Part shown: in pieces, positions 36,556 to 44,272 of the stretch
How positions within the stretch are numbered: position 1 is the first letter of the stretch
Layout: the number at the start of each line of letters is the position of its first letter
Source of the DNA: a virus
Direction: 5' to 3' (one strand)
Virus record (IMG/VR): IMGVR_UViG_3300031787_008401
Coordinates: 1 to 62,910 of that record
DNA: 62,910 bases
Translations under genes and position numbers: made by a program
The notes under the pieces: generated by a model
Seen by the model: the letters and a program-made list of their open reading frames with translations, nothing else
Told to the model about the DNA's origin: nothing
Database searches by the model: none

Positions 36556-37389
36556 ATGAGATATCTTTTAGCCGGAGCTTTTAGTAAGTTTGTTCCCTTA
36601 ATAAAATTTTTAAGTCAAAACATAGTCGATTCTAAAGAGTTGGTGGTTTATGACGGCATTAATAAATGTAAATGGAATGGAGGTAGAATAAACAGGGATG
36701 TTTATTATAAAGATAATTTGATAGAATATTATTATAGTAAGAATATCAAGATTGCTTTAACATTTAGTAATCATAATATTGATTTGACTGACGAATTGGG
36801 AAATCATTTACTGGAGAAATTTCACAAAAAAGGAAATGCTTTAATTATTGTGAATGATGACTTGAGAAAATATGTTAGAGAAAAATTTCCATTATACGAT
36901 TTAATTTACAGTATTACTGGAATGGGACTATTAAACATACCTTTACAAGATAAAGATATAGAATTTTATAAAAAATTGGAAGAAAATTATGATTGGATCG
37001 TTCCTAGGTTTGAACACATATTTGATCCTAGGTCTAACGAACTGGACAAAACAAAGTGGGAAGTAATGCTGAATGATACTTGTGTTTATGGATGTAAACA
37101 TTGGGATGCACACTTCAAGGCAATTGCAGATGAAAATACCGCCGGTAGACCGTATAGTAAGGAAGTGGAAGAATGTTGGCTTCCTAAGTTTGATTTCAAC
37201 AAAGATAGTAAATATGAATGTATGGATATAAAACCATTAGCGATGGAAAAATTAATAAAAGATGGAGTTAGGAGTTTTAAAATTACTGGTAGAGAAATGA
37301 AAGATGATGAATACTATGGAGAATTAATGAGATTCGTTTTAAATAGCAAATCTGTTAATATTGTAAAATGGCCAACTGGGAAAAAATAA
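36556..37389 (+). CDS. WNGGRIN protein A (TIM-barrel-like, U32/UbiU-V-type candidate)
   Basis: A 277-residue protein that is paralogous to the product of 39636-40496. The pair share CxWNGGRINR (near residue 34 here), a LxLT/FxNxxIDxxDExGN block, a VNDDLRKYVREKFPLYDLIY strand followed by SITG, and NDTCVYGCKHW with DGVRSFKITGRE near the end. The repeated strand-helix pattern and the FKIxGRE segment recall U32-type peptidase and UbiU/UbiV barrels (FKIEGR), some of which bind 4Fe-4S with cysteines. Here Cys residues at NDTCVYGC, EECW and YECMD could do so. The U32 link is tentative and its PROSITE-type signature is absent. It overlaps the next radical SAM gene by 22 nt. Confidence 0.5.
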   Translation: MRYLLAGAFSKFVPLIKFLSQNIVDSKELVVYDGINKCKWNGGRINRDVYYKDNLIEYYYSKNIKIALTFSNHNIDLTDELGNHLLEKFHKKGNALIIVNDDLRKYVREKFPLYDLIYSITGMGLLNIPLQDKDIEFYKKLEENYDWIVPRFEHIFDPRSNELDKTKWEVMLNDTCVYGCKHWDAHFKAIADENTAGRPYSKEVEECWLPKFDFNKDSKYECMDIKPLAMEKLIKDGVRSFKITGREMKDDEYYGELMRFVLNSKSVNIVKWPTGKK

Positions 37390-38441
37390 AAGTAGTTAGA
37401 AAAAAAGAGGACATGCAAGTTGGGCAAATAAAGCCTAAATGTTCTTACAAGGTTTTACAATTAAACAACAGTTCAATAATGGAGTCTAAGTATGTCGTTA
37501 CATTTAGAATTACTGAAGCGTGCGACCTCAAATGTAATTATTGTCACTGGCATAGTGGTAAACATTACAAATACGAAGATATTATAAAAACGATTGATAA
37601 GATATTTGAATTCTTACAAAAAAATAAATTAAAGTCTGTTCTGTTTTACTATCATGGTGGAGAACCAACAACACATCCTAAGATAGTTGATATTCTGAAG
37701 TATATTCATGATAAGGGAAAACAAACAAATATTATTGCGTCTAATGAGATGCAAACCAATTTGACTTTAAAAGAATCAAAGTTAAAAGAAATACTACCAT
37801 ATTGTGACCTTTTTAATGTAAGCTTTCATTACTTGGAATTAAAAAGATTAAAAAAATTTAATAATTTTAATCACAATTGGAATCTTTTAAAAGAAATGAA
37901 TGTGGAGATTCATAATTTAGATATCATGTTGGAGAATGTGGAGAGAACTCATTTATTTTATAATGGAGAAATTATTGAAATATATCCAGATGAGTTCTAT
38001 AGTAGTATTGTAGATTATCTGAAATATGATAAAATTGTTAATAGTGAAATGATATATGGATTTTGTCACTACAAATACCCTCCAGAAATCGAAGCTAAAC
38101 ATATGGAGTTTTATAAAAAATATAATAAAACAGAACAGAAATATCTTATAGATGATGTTGAGTATACCACGAATGATTTATTTAAATTCGGTATAGATGC
38201 TAGAGGTTGGCATTGTGCAGCCGGTAATGAAAGTATAACAATTAATGGTGATGGTAATGTTTTTAATTGTGGTATTCATATGACAAACTACATACGAGAA
38301 AGTTCTCCAGAAAAAGCATATACAAATTTAGTACATGATGAAATTGGGGTAACAAAATTAACTTTATTATATAAAACTGGCACAATATGCCGTTGGGATT
38401 ATTGTGGCGGCGATTTTTACTTAAGTAGAAAACCCAAATGA
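37368..38441 (+). CDS. Radical SAM protein 8 (twitch-type C-terminus)
   Basis: A 357-residue protein. The motif C52-x3-C56-x2-C59 lies in TEACDLKCNYCHWHSGKHYK, and YYHGGEPTTHPKI near residue 95 is the GGE motif. The C-terminal part WHCAAGNESITINGDGNVFN, followed by CGIH and later ICRWDYCGGDF, follows the half-SPASM pattern shared by proteins 3, 6 and 7. The N-terminal 50 residues before the barrel are longer than in its relatives; ATG 37413 is an alternative start that would avoid the 22-nt overlap. It directly precedes the oxygenase gene, so both may act on the same intermediate. Confidence 0.8.
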   Translation: MANWEKIKVVRKKEDMQVGQIKPKCSYKVLQLNNSSIMESKYVVTFRITEACDLKCNYCHWHSGKHYKYEDIIKTIDKIFEFLQKNKLKSVLFYYHGGEPTTHPKIVDILKYIHDKGKQTNIIASNEMQTNLTLKESKLKEILPYCDLFNVSFHYLELKRLKKFNNFNHNWNLLKEMNVEIHNLDIMLENVERTHLFYNGEIIEIYPDEFYSSIVDYLKYDKIVNSEMIYGFCHYKYPPEIEAKHMEFYKKYNKTEQKYLIDDVEYTTNDLFKFGIDARGWHCAAGNESITINGDGNVFNCGIHMTNYIRESSPEKAYTNLVHDEIGVTKLTLLYKTGTICRWDYCGGDFYLSRKPK

Positions 38442-38453
38442 GGATTGATAATT

Positions 38454-39056
38454 ATGTCAGAAATAATTTCATTGTTTCCAATTAATGTTTTAGTTGAAAA
38501 AATAAATGTCGATTGGAATAAAGATAAAGTGATAGAACACATTGAGAACTATTTAAAAAAACAATGTAAAACTGGAGAAGTAGGAGAAGATTTACACAAA
38601 CAAGAAGTATTCAGTCCAATAGTAAAATTTATGAATGATAGTGTAAACAACTATTGGAAATTATTAAATTATTCCAATCATTTTCCAATTGAAATGACAA
38701 GTATGTGGGCTAATAGACATGATAGACATCATGATAGACCACATGATTTGGATGTTGATGGACCTGCAATTATATCAGCTGTTTTTTATGTTCAAAAAGA
38801 AAGTTCTCAAATGGGAAATTTATATTTTGGAAATCCCATTGAATTAATTTGGCAAACACAACCACTATCCGAATCGAGGCGCCATGAAAATAGATATTTT
38901 GAATTTGATGGTAGAACTGGTGATTTAATTTTTTTCCCTAGTTGGTTACAACACGGCATAAGGCAAAATAAAACCGATATACCTAGATATTCTATAGCTG
39001 CAAACTTTGAATTGAGAGGTATTAAAATGATTAAACAATTGTCTAAGAAAAAATGA
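38454..39056 (+). CDS. 2-oxoglutarate/Fe(II)-dependent oxygenase (TIGR02466-like)
   Basis: A 200-residue protein starting at ATG 38454; the GAGG at 38439-38443 makes this start better than TTG 38445. The core SMWANRHDRHHDRPHDLDVD, followed by GPAIISAVFYVQ, then GDLIFFPSWLQHGIRQNKTD and PRYSIAANFEL, is the phage TIGR02466-type double-stranded beta-helix. The metal ligands are likely in HDRPHD and at the His of WLQHGI, and the arginine of RYSI should bind 2-oxoglutarate. Such enzymes hydroxylate proteins or small molecules with O2. It sits after radical SAM protein 8 and overlaps an SDR gene by 4 nt. Confidence 0.75.
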   Translation: MSEIISLFPINVLVEKINVDWNKDKVIEHIENYLKKQCKTGEVGEDLHKQEVFSPIVKFMNDSVNNYWKLLNYSNHFPIEMTSMWANRHDRHHDRPHDLDVDGPAIISAVFYVQKESSQMGNLYFGNPIELIWQTQPLSESRRHENRYFEFDGRTGDLIFFPSWLQHGIRQNKTDIPRYSIAANFELRGIKMIKQLSKKK

Positions 39057-39634
39057 AAGTGTCTTTGACAGGTTGGAACGGTTTTCTTTCTAAAAAATTG
39101 AGAGAAAGAACAGAAATAAAATGGCAAGAAGATGTGAATGGTAGTGATATACTTTTTCTTATGGGCAGTCCTACGTTTACGGGTTCTACTTTGGATAAAA
39201 ACGATTCTCAAGTTATGCACAATTATGTAAAAAATACAATTAATAAAATAGACTCCTATTCAAACCCTATTATTTTTGCTAGTACCACTGGTGTGAATGA
39301 TATTGATTTAAATCATTCGGGAACAACTTGTTATAATTTGTGTAAACTTTACATTGAAAATTATATAATGAATAAATGTGAAAATTGGATGATATTACGT
39401 ATTGGCACTATTATATCCGATAATAAGTATGATATTGATAAAATGCGTTTCGATAGAATACAACAGAGAATGCTCAAAAATGATTTTACAAACATAGAGT
39501 TTGAAGATAATTATCTATTTGTAGATGAATTTGTAAATACTACAATTAATAATATTTTAAACTTTAATATTGGTATAGTTCATTATAAACTAACAAAAAT
39601 GACTTTACCAAAATTAATGCTTTTAGGAAAGTAA
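39053..39634 (+). CDS. Short SDR/NAD-dependent epimerase-like protein
   Basis: A 193-residue protein with MKVSLTGWNGFLSKKL in place of the usual GxTGFIG dinucleotide-binding loop, ILFLMGSPTFTGSTLDKNDS, a catalytic-type strand ASTTGVNDIDLNHSGTTCYN and LCKLYIEN (Y-x3-K as YNLCK). The strand MILRIGTIISDNKYD continues the Rossmann order. It is much shorter than full extended SDR enzymes (about 300 residues), yet it keeps both the nucleotide loop and the YxxxK pair. The start overlaps the oxygenase stop by 4 nt, and the next gene starts 1 nt later. It may act on a nucleotide sugar, or may only bind NAD(P)H for a partner. Confidence 0.65.
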   Translation: MKVSLTGWNGFLSKKLRERTEIKWQEDVNGSDILFLMGSPTFTGSTLDKNDSQVMHNYVKNTINKIDSYSNPIIFASTTGVNDIDLNHSGTTCYNLCKLYIENYIMNKCENWMILRIGTIISDNKYDIDKMRFDRIQQRMLKNDFTNIEFEDNYLFVDEFVNTTINNILNFNIGIVHYKLTKMTLPKLMLLGK

Positions 39635-39635
39635 A

Positions 39636-40496
39636 ATGATTACAGTAAAGGTCGGAGGAGCTGTACAAAAATATAAAAACATATTGATGTTTAATGTTAA
39701 AAATAGGTCTTTAATTGATGGTCTACAAATGATTTATTATGATATGCCTAATAGTTGTATTTGGAATGGCGGCAGAATTAATAGAAATATAGAATTAACT
39801 CAAAATATAATAGATACTTACAATCAACAAAAATTTGGATTAGATTTAGGTTTTACCAATCAAGTCATAATTGATGTTGGAGATGAAGTTGGAAATTATT
39901 TGTTGGAAATGGTTTATTCGAATAATCCAAATAAATTGCATGGTGTTATTTTAGTAAGTGAAACATTAAGAAGATATTTACGTAAAAATTTTCCAGAATT
40001 TAAATTAACTTATAGTATCACTGGTCATCCGACTACCGATCAATTAAATTTTGAGGGATATTATAAAGAACTTGAAGAAAAATATGATATAATTGTACCA
40101 AAATATAGTCATTTAGATAATATATTACCTCTAATGTATGAAAATAAGTTAGACGCATCCAAATATGAAATACTGGTTAATGACAACTGTAATGTCACTT
40201 GCCAATTTTACTCCGAACATTTTGCACAAATATCACATTTAAATTCTATTATAGAATTTCCTTGGGAAAAACAACACGAACTTAGTTATCAAGTCGAAAT
40301 AAAACCTAAACTAAAATCTGGTCCAATTAAAAAAGAACCGAATTGTATTCAAGGTGATCTTCTGGTCAATAATTTACAAAGATTTTATGATGCTGGAGTA
40401 AGAAACTTTAAAATTAGTGGTAGAGATTTAGAAGATATTGATTTCGAACATCAATTACCAAAACATTTAAGAGAAATAAAATCTATACATGTATAA
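39636..40496 (+). CDS. WNGGRIN protein B (paralogue of protein A)
   Basis: A 286-residue protein with the same plan as the product of 36556-37389: CIWNGGRINRNIELTQ, LGFTNQVIIDVGDEVGNYLL, VSETLRRYLRKNFPEFKLTY with SITGHP, NDNCNVTCQFYSEHF, NCIQGDLL and FYDAGVRNFKISGRDLE. Identity is clear in these blocks but low elsewhere, so the two are old duplicates. Protein B keeps a C-x3-C pair (NCNVTC) and one later Cys. The two genes flank a radical SAM, an oxygenase and an SDR gene. Possible roles are a U32-like hydroxylase or peptidase partner; no function can be proven from sequence alone. Confidence 0.5.
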   Translation: MITVKVGGAVQKYKNILMFNVKNRSLIDGLQMIYYDMPNSCIWNGGRINRNIELTQNIIDTYNQQKFGLDLGFTNQVIIDVGDEVGNYLLEMVYSNNPNKLHGVILVSETLRRYLRKNFPEFKLTYSITGHPTTDQLNFEGYYKELEEKYDIIVPKYSHLDNILPLMYENKLDASKYEILVNDNCNVTCQFYSEHFAQISHLNSIIEFPWEKQHELSYQVEIKPKLKSGPIKKEPNCIQGDLLVNNLQRFYDAGVRNFKISGRDLEDIDFEHQLPKHLREIKSIHV

Positions 40497-41289
40497 CTAT
40501 GCGATAGTGTTTTCGGTTGAAAATAAAAAAAAATTAAATTACGAAAAATTGTCTATAATACTTTCAACTAGCATCAGAGAACATTTACCTGATATTGATG
40601 TGTACTGTGGTTGTTTTACAAGTAATACTATTAGTGACGAAACAAAAAAACATTTAAAAAAATTAAATGTAAATATTCAAGAAATTGATATTTTTAACGA
40701 GAGAGATGGTGATGACTCTTTTTATTTAAGATTGTATACAAAATATTTTTTTTCCAAAACTTTATTAAATTCTTATGATTATCTAGTTTACGTTGATGTT
40801 GACACTTTATTTTTAAAACCGTTAAACTTTGATTTTGATCCTTTAGATAATATTGTACTAGTAGAAACAATACCCAATTGGGTTAAAAAACATGAGTCGA
40901 AGAATACTTATGTTCCAGAGGGAAATTTGTATTATAATTGGATACAGATATTAAACCATAAAAACAAATTTCTATATGATATAGATTTTTCCGATATAAG
41001 TTTTTTAGAAAGTAAAATGGCTGATAGTTTTATATCCAAAAGAATAGACAATTCTGGATTAAAATTAATTGAACAGAATATAGGAGCCAACCACTGTTTA
41101 AAGCCTATAACAGAAAAAACACAAATAATACACTACGATGATTTGGATTATGATGGTTGTTTTATTGATTTGGAAGATTTATATCCAGAAACTTACAAAA
41201 AATATAAATTATTAATAGAACAAATTTTAAATTTGAAAATAACCAATATTAAAGATTATTATAAAAATATAAGAGATTTATATTCATGA
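40489..41289 (+). CDS. GT-A glycosyltransferase, family 8-like
   Basis: A 266-residue protein. LLNSYDYLVYVDVDTLFLKP (residues about 92-111) is the typical strand-DxD-strand of GT-A enzymes of the family 8 kind, with DVD binding the metal and nucleotide sugar. The N-terminus AIVFSVENKKKLNYEKLSII matches their beta strand-helix start, and IGANHCLKPITEKTQIIHYD (about residues 200-219) fits the end of the donor domain. It is soluble, without a signal peptide. It overlaps the preceding gene by 8 nt and the following transketolase-like gene by 4 nt. The sugar is unknown. Confidence 0.7.
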   Translation: MYNYAIVFSVENKKKLNYEKLSIILSTSIREHLPDIDVYCGCFTSNTISDETKKHLKKLNVNIQEIDIFNERDGDDSFYLRLYTKYFFSKTLLNSYDYLVYVDVDTLFLKPLNFDFDPLDNIVLVETIPNWVKKHESKNTYVPEGNLYYNWIQILNHKNKFLYDIDFSDISFLESKMADSFISKRIDNSGLKLIEQNIGANHCLKPITEKTQIIHYDDLDYDGCFIDLEDLYPETYKKYKLLIEQILNLKITNIKDYYKNIRDLYS

Positions 41290-41969
41290 AAAAAGAAATT
41301 TTAGAATATTCTTTTGAAAAAGATGTTGCTCATATACCTTCAGCTTTATCAATGTCGGACTATATTGAGGAGTTGTTTAGTGAAAAATTAGTAACACCTG
41401 ACGATAAAATAATAATAGGAAAACCTTTTGGAGCTCAAGCCTATTATATAATATGGAAAAAAATGGGATATTTGGATGATATACATAAATTAAGTCCTGT
41501 TTTAAAAATGAGTGAAGTTGATTTTGTAGATTTTTCTGAAGAAACTATGGGAGATTCATTGGGTATAGCAGCAGGCATAGCTCTAACTACAGAAAAATTA
41601 GTTTGGGTAAATCTATCTGATGCAACTTTACAAATGGGACCAACACTTGAAGCAATACAGTTTATAGGACAAAATTGTTTAAAGAATGTTTTAGTAACAG
41701 TTGATTATAATGGAACTCAAGTAACGGGGTATACAAAAGATATAATTAATACTGATCCTATCGTAGACATGTTTAGAGGATATAATTGGGAAGTATTTCA
41801 TGATTTGAACAATTTTAGTATTGGTAAAAAGCCTAAAGTTTTTATTATGAAAACAATTAAAGGTAATGGAATACCAAGCATGGAAAAGGATATAAAAAAA
41901 TGGCATTACAGGAAAATACAATCACAAGAAGAATTACAGTCGTTGGTGCAGGAACTTCAGGTTATTTAA
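41286..41969 (+). CDS. Transketolase-like ThDP enzyme, N-terminal (PP) subunit
   Basis: A 227-residue protein corresponding to the N-terminal third of transketolase. FSEETMGDSLGIAAGIALTT (about residues 77-96) matches the substrate channel block, VNLSDATLQMGPTLEAIQFI with VTVDYNGTQVTGYTKD gives the D...N metal-diphosphate site in place of GDGxxxEG...NN, and IMKTIKGNGIPSMEKDIKKW then HY matches TxKGxGxxxMExxxxWH. The GDG is changed to SDA, but the Asp and the Asn of DYN remain. The companion Pyr-domain gene lies at 43212. The subunits are separated by the halogenase gene, an unusual layout. Its own stop overlaps the halogenase start by 70 nt. Confidence 0.8.
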   Translation: MKKEILEYSFEKDVAHIPSALSMSDYIEELFSEKLVTPDDKIIIGKPFGAQAYYIIWKKMGYLDDIHKLSPVLKMSEVDFVDFSEETMGDSLGIAAGIALTTEKLVWVNLSDATLQMGPTLEAIQFIGQNCLKNVLVTVDYNGTQVTGYTKDIINTDPIVDMFRGYNWEVFHDLNNFSIGKKPKVFIMKTIKGNGIPSMEKDIKKWHYRKIQSQEELQSLVQELQVI

Positions 41970-43243
41970 CTGTTTTATATTTTTGCAAAAAATATCCTGA
42001 TATGCAGGTGACATGGATTTATCCAGAAGTCAACCAGCCCATAGGTGTTGGTGAAGCAACAGTACCACAAGTTCAAAGATTTTTAGCTGAGTTGGGAGTA
42101 TCTGTTCAAGATATGATATTACATTGTAATGCAAATTTAAAAATTGGAGCAATGTTTGAAAATTGGTCACCAACACAAAAATCTTTTTTTCATCCATTTG
42201 GATCCACAGATGAAAATTGTTTGGATTTGGAGTGGTACTTAAAAAATAATCAAATTCCACCAAATATTTTAGAAGCTTATCCCGAAACATTAGAATATAT
42301 GTTGGAGAATGATGATTTTCCAGATTTTGCAACAAATTTTGATGTAAGAGAATTGTGTAAGTACTTGGATAAAATTTTTGAAAATTTTAAAAATTTAAAA
42401 GTAATACGTAAAACTATAACAGATGTTGATGAAATTGAAGATGATCACATCATAGATGCCACAGGATTCTCCAAAACATTAATCAATAAAACTGATAAAG
42501 AAAATTTCAAAAGTATTAAACACATTATACCTAATAATAAAGCTTTTGTTTATCGAGCTGAATATTCCGATAAAGAGAATCAACAACAACCTTATACAAC
42601 AATTACCGCGGTGACGCATGGTTGGATATGGACTATACCATTGAAAGATGTTATAACATTTGGTCACGTACATGATGATCGTTACGACACTAAACAAGAA
42701 TACATAAATTTTGTGGAGTCTAGACTTGGTTACAAAATAGACGAATCTAAAATTGTTGAAGTTAAAATGATTACTGGTAGGAATATAAAACATTTTAGAA
42801 AACAAGGAAACAAGTCGATTTATTCAATTGGTTTAAGTTCTTATTTTATTGAACCTATAGAAGCTACAGGATTATATCTTGCAACTTATGGTATTAAATT
42901 ATTAGATCGTCTGTTAAAAAATGAAATAACCGTGGATGAGTATAACAATGATTATAACAGAGAATTTGATGCTGTTACAGACTTTATTACTACATATTAT
43001 AAATTTTCAAAAAACTCTAATGAATATTGGGATCATTTTAAAAAATTAAATATAGAAACTCATAGGAAAAATAATATTTTTCCGGCCAGAAGTTGGAATT
43101 TAATATTATCTGGAATGGGACAAGAAGAAAAAAAATACAAAATAAAAGCAGAACGTATAATAAAAATTAGAAAAAATAATGTAAAATATAGTGAATGGTT
43201 AAAAGAATTTCATGAGAAAAACTCTACATCAATATCTAAGTAA
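41900..43243 (+). CDS. FAD-dependent tryptophan-halogenase-family protein 1
   Basis: A 447-residue flavoprotein. VVGAGTSGYLTVLYFCKKYP (GxGxxG at 16-21) binds FAD, GVGEATVPQVQRFLAELGV follows, and LKIGAMFENW holds a lysine near residue 80 that aligns with the catalytic lysine of PrnA (K79). GWIWTIPLKD near residue 241 is the WxWxIP signature of flavin halogenases, and YFIEPIEATGLYLATYG near 315-330 matches the EPLExTG block that holds the catalytic Glu. The family uses FADH2, O2 and halide to chlorinate or brominate indole-type substrates, though phage members have unproven substrates. A good RBS (AAAAGGA, spacing 9) supports ATG 41900 despite the overlap with the previous gene. Confidence 0.8.
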   Translation: MALQENTITRRITVVGAGTSGYLTVLYFCKKYPDMQVTWIYPEVNQPIGVGEATVPQVQRFLAELGVSVQDMILHCNANLKIGAMFENWSPTQKSFFHPFGSTDENCLDLEWYLKNNQIPPNILEAYPETLEYMLENDDFPDFATNFDVRELCKYLDKIFENFKNLKVIRKTITDVDEIEDDHIIDATGFSKTLINKTDKENFKSIKHIIPNNKAFVYRAEYSDKENQQQPYTTITAVTHGWIWTIPLKDVITFGHVHDDRYDTKQEYINFVESRLGYKIDESKIVEVKMITGRNIKHFRKQGNKSIYSIGLSSYFIEPIEATGLYLATYGIKLLDRLLKNEITVDEYNNDYNREFDAVTDFITTYYKFSKNSNEYWDHFKKLNIETHRKNNIFPARSWNLILSGMGQEEKKYKIKAERIIKIRKNNVKYSEWLKEFHEKNSTSISK

Positions 43244-43691
43244 ATTAAAACATCCCGACATTTATCTATTACATGGAGATATGTGGGGTTTCCCCACAAA
43301 AGGCAATGTAATTAATTGCGGTATACAAGAACCAAATATGGTTAATATTGCAGCTGGTCTTGCCAGTCAAGGTAAAAAAGTGATAGTATATGGTGTTGCT
43401 GGATTTGTAATTTATAGAGCTTACTCTCAAATCAAACTCAATATTAAAGATTGGGCAGAAAATTTTGGTTCGATTATATTTGTAAATGCTGGTTATAATG
43501 GGTGTTATTCATACTGCGGTAGAGGACATCTCGTATATGATGATCATTTATTGATGAATGCTTTAGACATTCCGTTATATACTCCCGACGATTGTAGTGG
43601 TTTTATACGTACAGTAAAAGAAGGACTACAACAGAACGGAGTTCGTTTTATTCGATTGGGTTGGGATGGTGCACCATGGAAATTGCGGTAA
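43212..43691 (+). CDS. Transketolase-like ThDP enzyme, Pyr-domain subunit
   Basis: A 159-residue protein equal to the middle (Pyr) domain of transketolase. VINCGIQEPNMVNIAAGLAS followed by QGKKVIVYGVAGFVIYRAYS matches the catalytic Glu block (xxGIxExxMxxxAAGLAxxG) that activates the thiazolium ring, and FVNAGYNGCYSYCGRGHLVY is the next strand and loop. It is shorter than a full Pyr domain, and no C-terminal transketolase domain follows. Together with the subunit at 41286 it would make a minimal ThDP enzyme. It overlaps halogenase 1 by 32 nt, which supports joint production. Unequal neighbours of a halogenase suggest a shared carbon-skeleton or acyl donor step. Confidence 0.75.
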   Translation: MRKTLHQYLSKLKHPDIYLLHGDMWGFPTKGNVINCGIQEPNMVNIAAGLASQGKKVIVYGVAGFVIYRAYSQIKLNIKDWAENFGSIIFVNAGYNGCYSYCGRGHLVYDDHLLMNALDIPLYTPDDCSGFIRTVKEGLQQNGVRFIRLGWDGAPWKLR

Positions 43692-44272
43692 CTGGACACA
43701 CGGGATTTATTGGTAGAAATTTGGTCGAAGAATTTAAACGCCAAGGCTATAATCCAATTTTAATAGACAAAAATTTTACACCAGTTAAGTGTGATAGGAT
43801 ATATCATTTGGCTTGTCCTGCAACTACATATCACATTACAAATAATACTATTAGTGTTATGGATGCTATATTAGATTTAACTCGCAAAGCAATGAATATA
43901 TGTAGTGATGCTTTATTTGTAAATGCTAGTTCTTTTGGCGCTGCTGATATTAATGAAAGTAAGCAAGGTGGATATAATGTTGCTAAAAGATGTATGGAAA
44001 TATATTTGTCGCATTCTAAAATTAATTATATAAATTATAGAATACCTTCCGTTTATGGTCAAGACGCCAGTACCGATTCCTTTATTAAAAGGTGTGTTTT
44101 AGGTACTGCTTACAAACCCACAAACTCCTCACAGATTTGGCCGATATCTCATGTTGATGATGTCGTTGAAGCTTTAATTAATCTTTCAGAAATTAAAATT
44201 GAATATATTACTTTGGGTGAAATATACGAACAATTTACTTCGGGAAAAAGAAATTTGATAAAACATGAATAA
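43676..44272 (+). CDS. Short SDR/epimerase-like protein
   Basis: A 198-residue protein from ATG 43676 (15 nt inside a longer frame beginning 43661); the chosen start places EIAVTGHTGFIGRNLVEEFK at the N-terminus, the proper GxTGFIG loop. YHLACPATTYHI and VNASSFGAADINESKQGGYN followed by VAKRCMEIYL show the YxxxK pair (YNVAK). YRIPSVYGQDASTDSF follows the usual SDR order. It overlaps the preceding Pyr-domain gene by 16 nt and the second halogenase gene by 8 nt. Being short it lacks most of the substrate-binding C-terminal domain, so the substrate is uncertain; nucleotide sugar epimerase/dehydratase is the family default. Confidence 0.75.
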   Translation: MEIAVTGHTGFIGRNLVEEFKRQGYNPILIDKNFTPVKCDRIYHLACPATTYHITNNTISVMDAILDLTRKAMNICSDALFVNASSFGAADINESKQGGYNVAKRCMEIYLSHSKINYINYRIPSVYGQDASTDSFIKRCVLGTAYKPTNSSQIWPISHVDDVVEALINLSEIKIEYITLGEIYEQFTSGKRNLIKHE

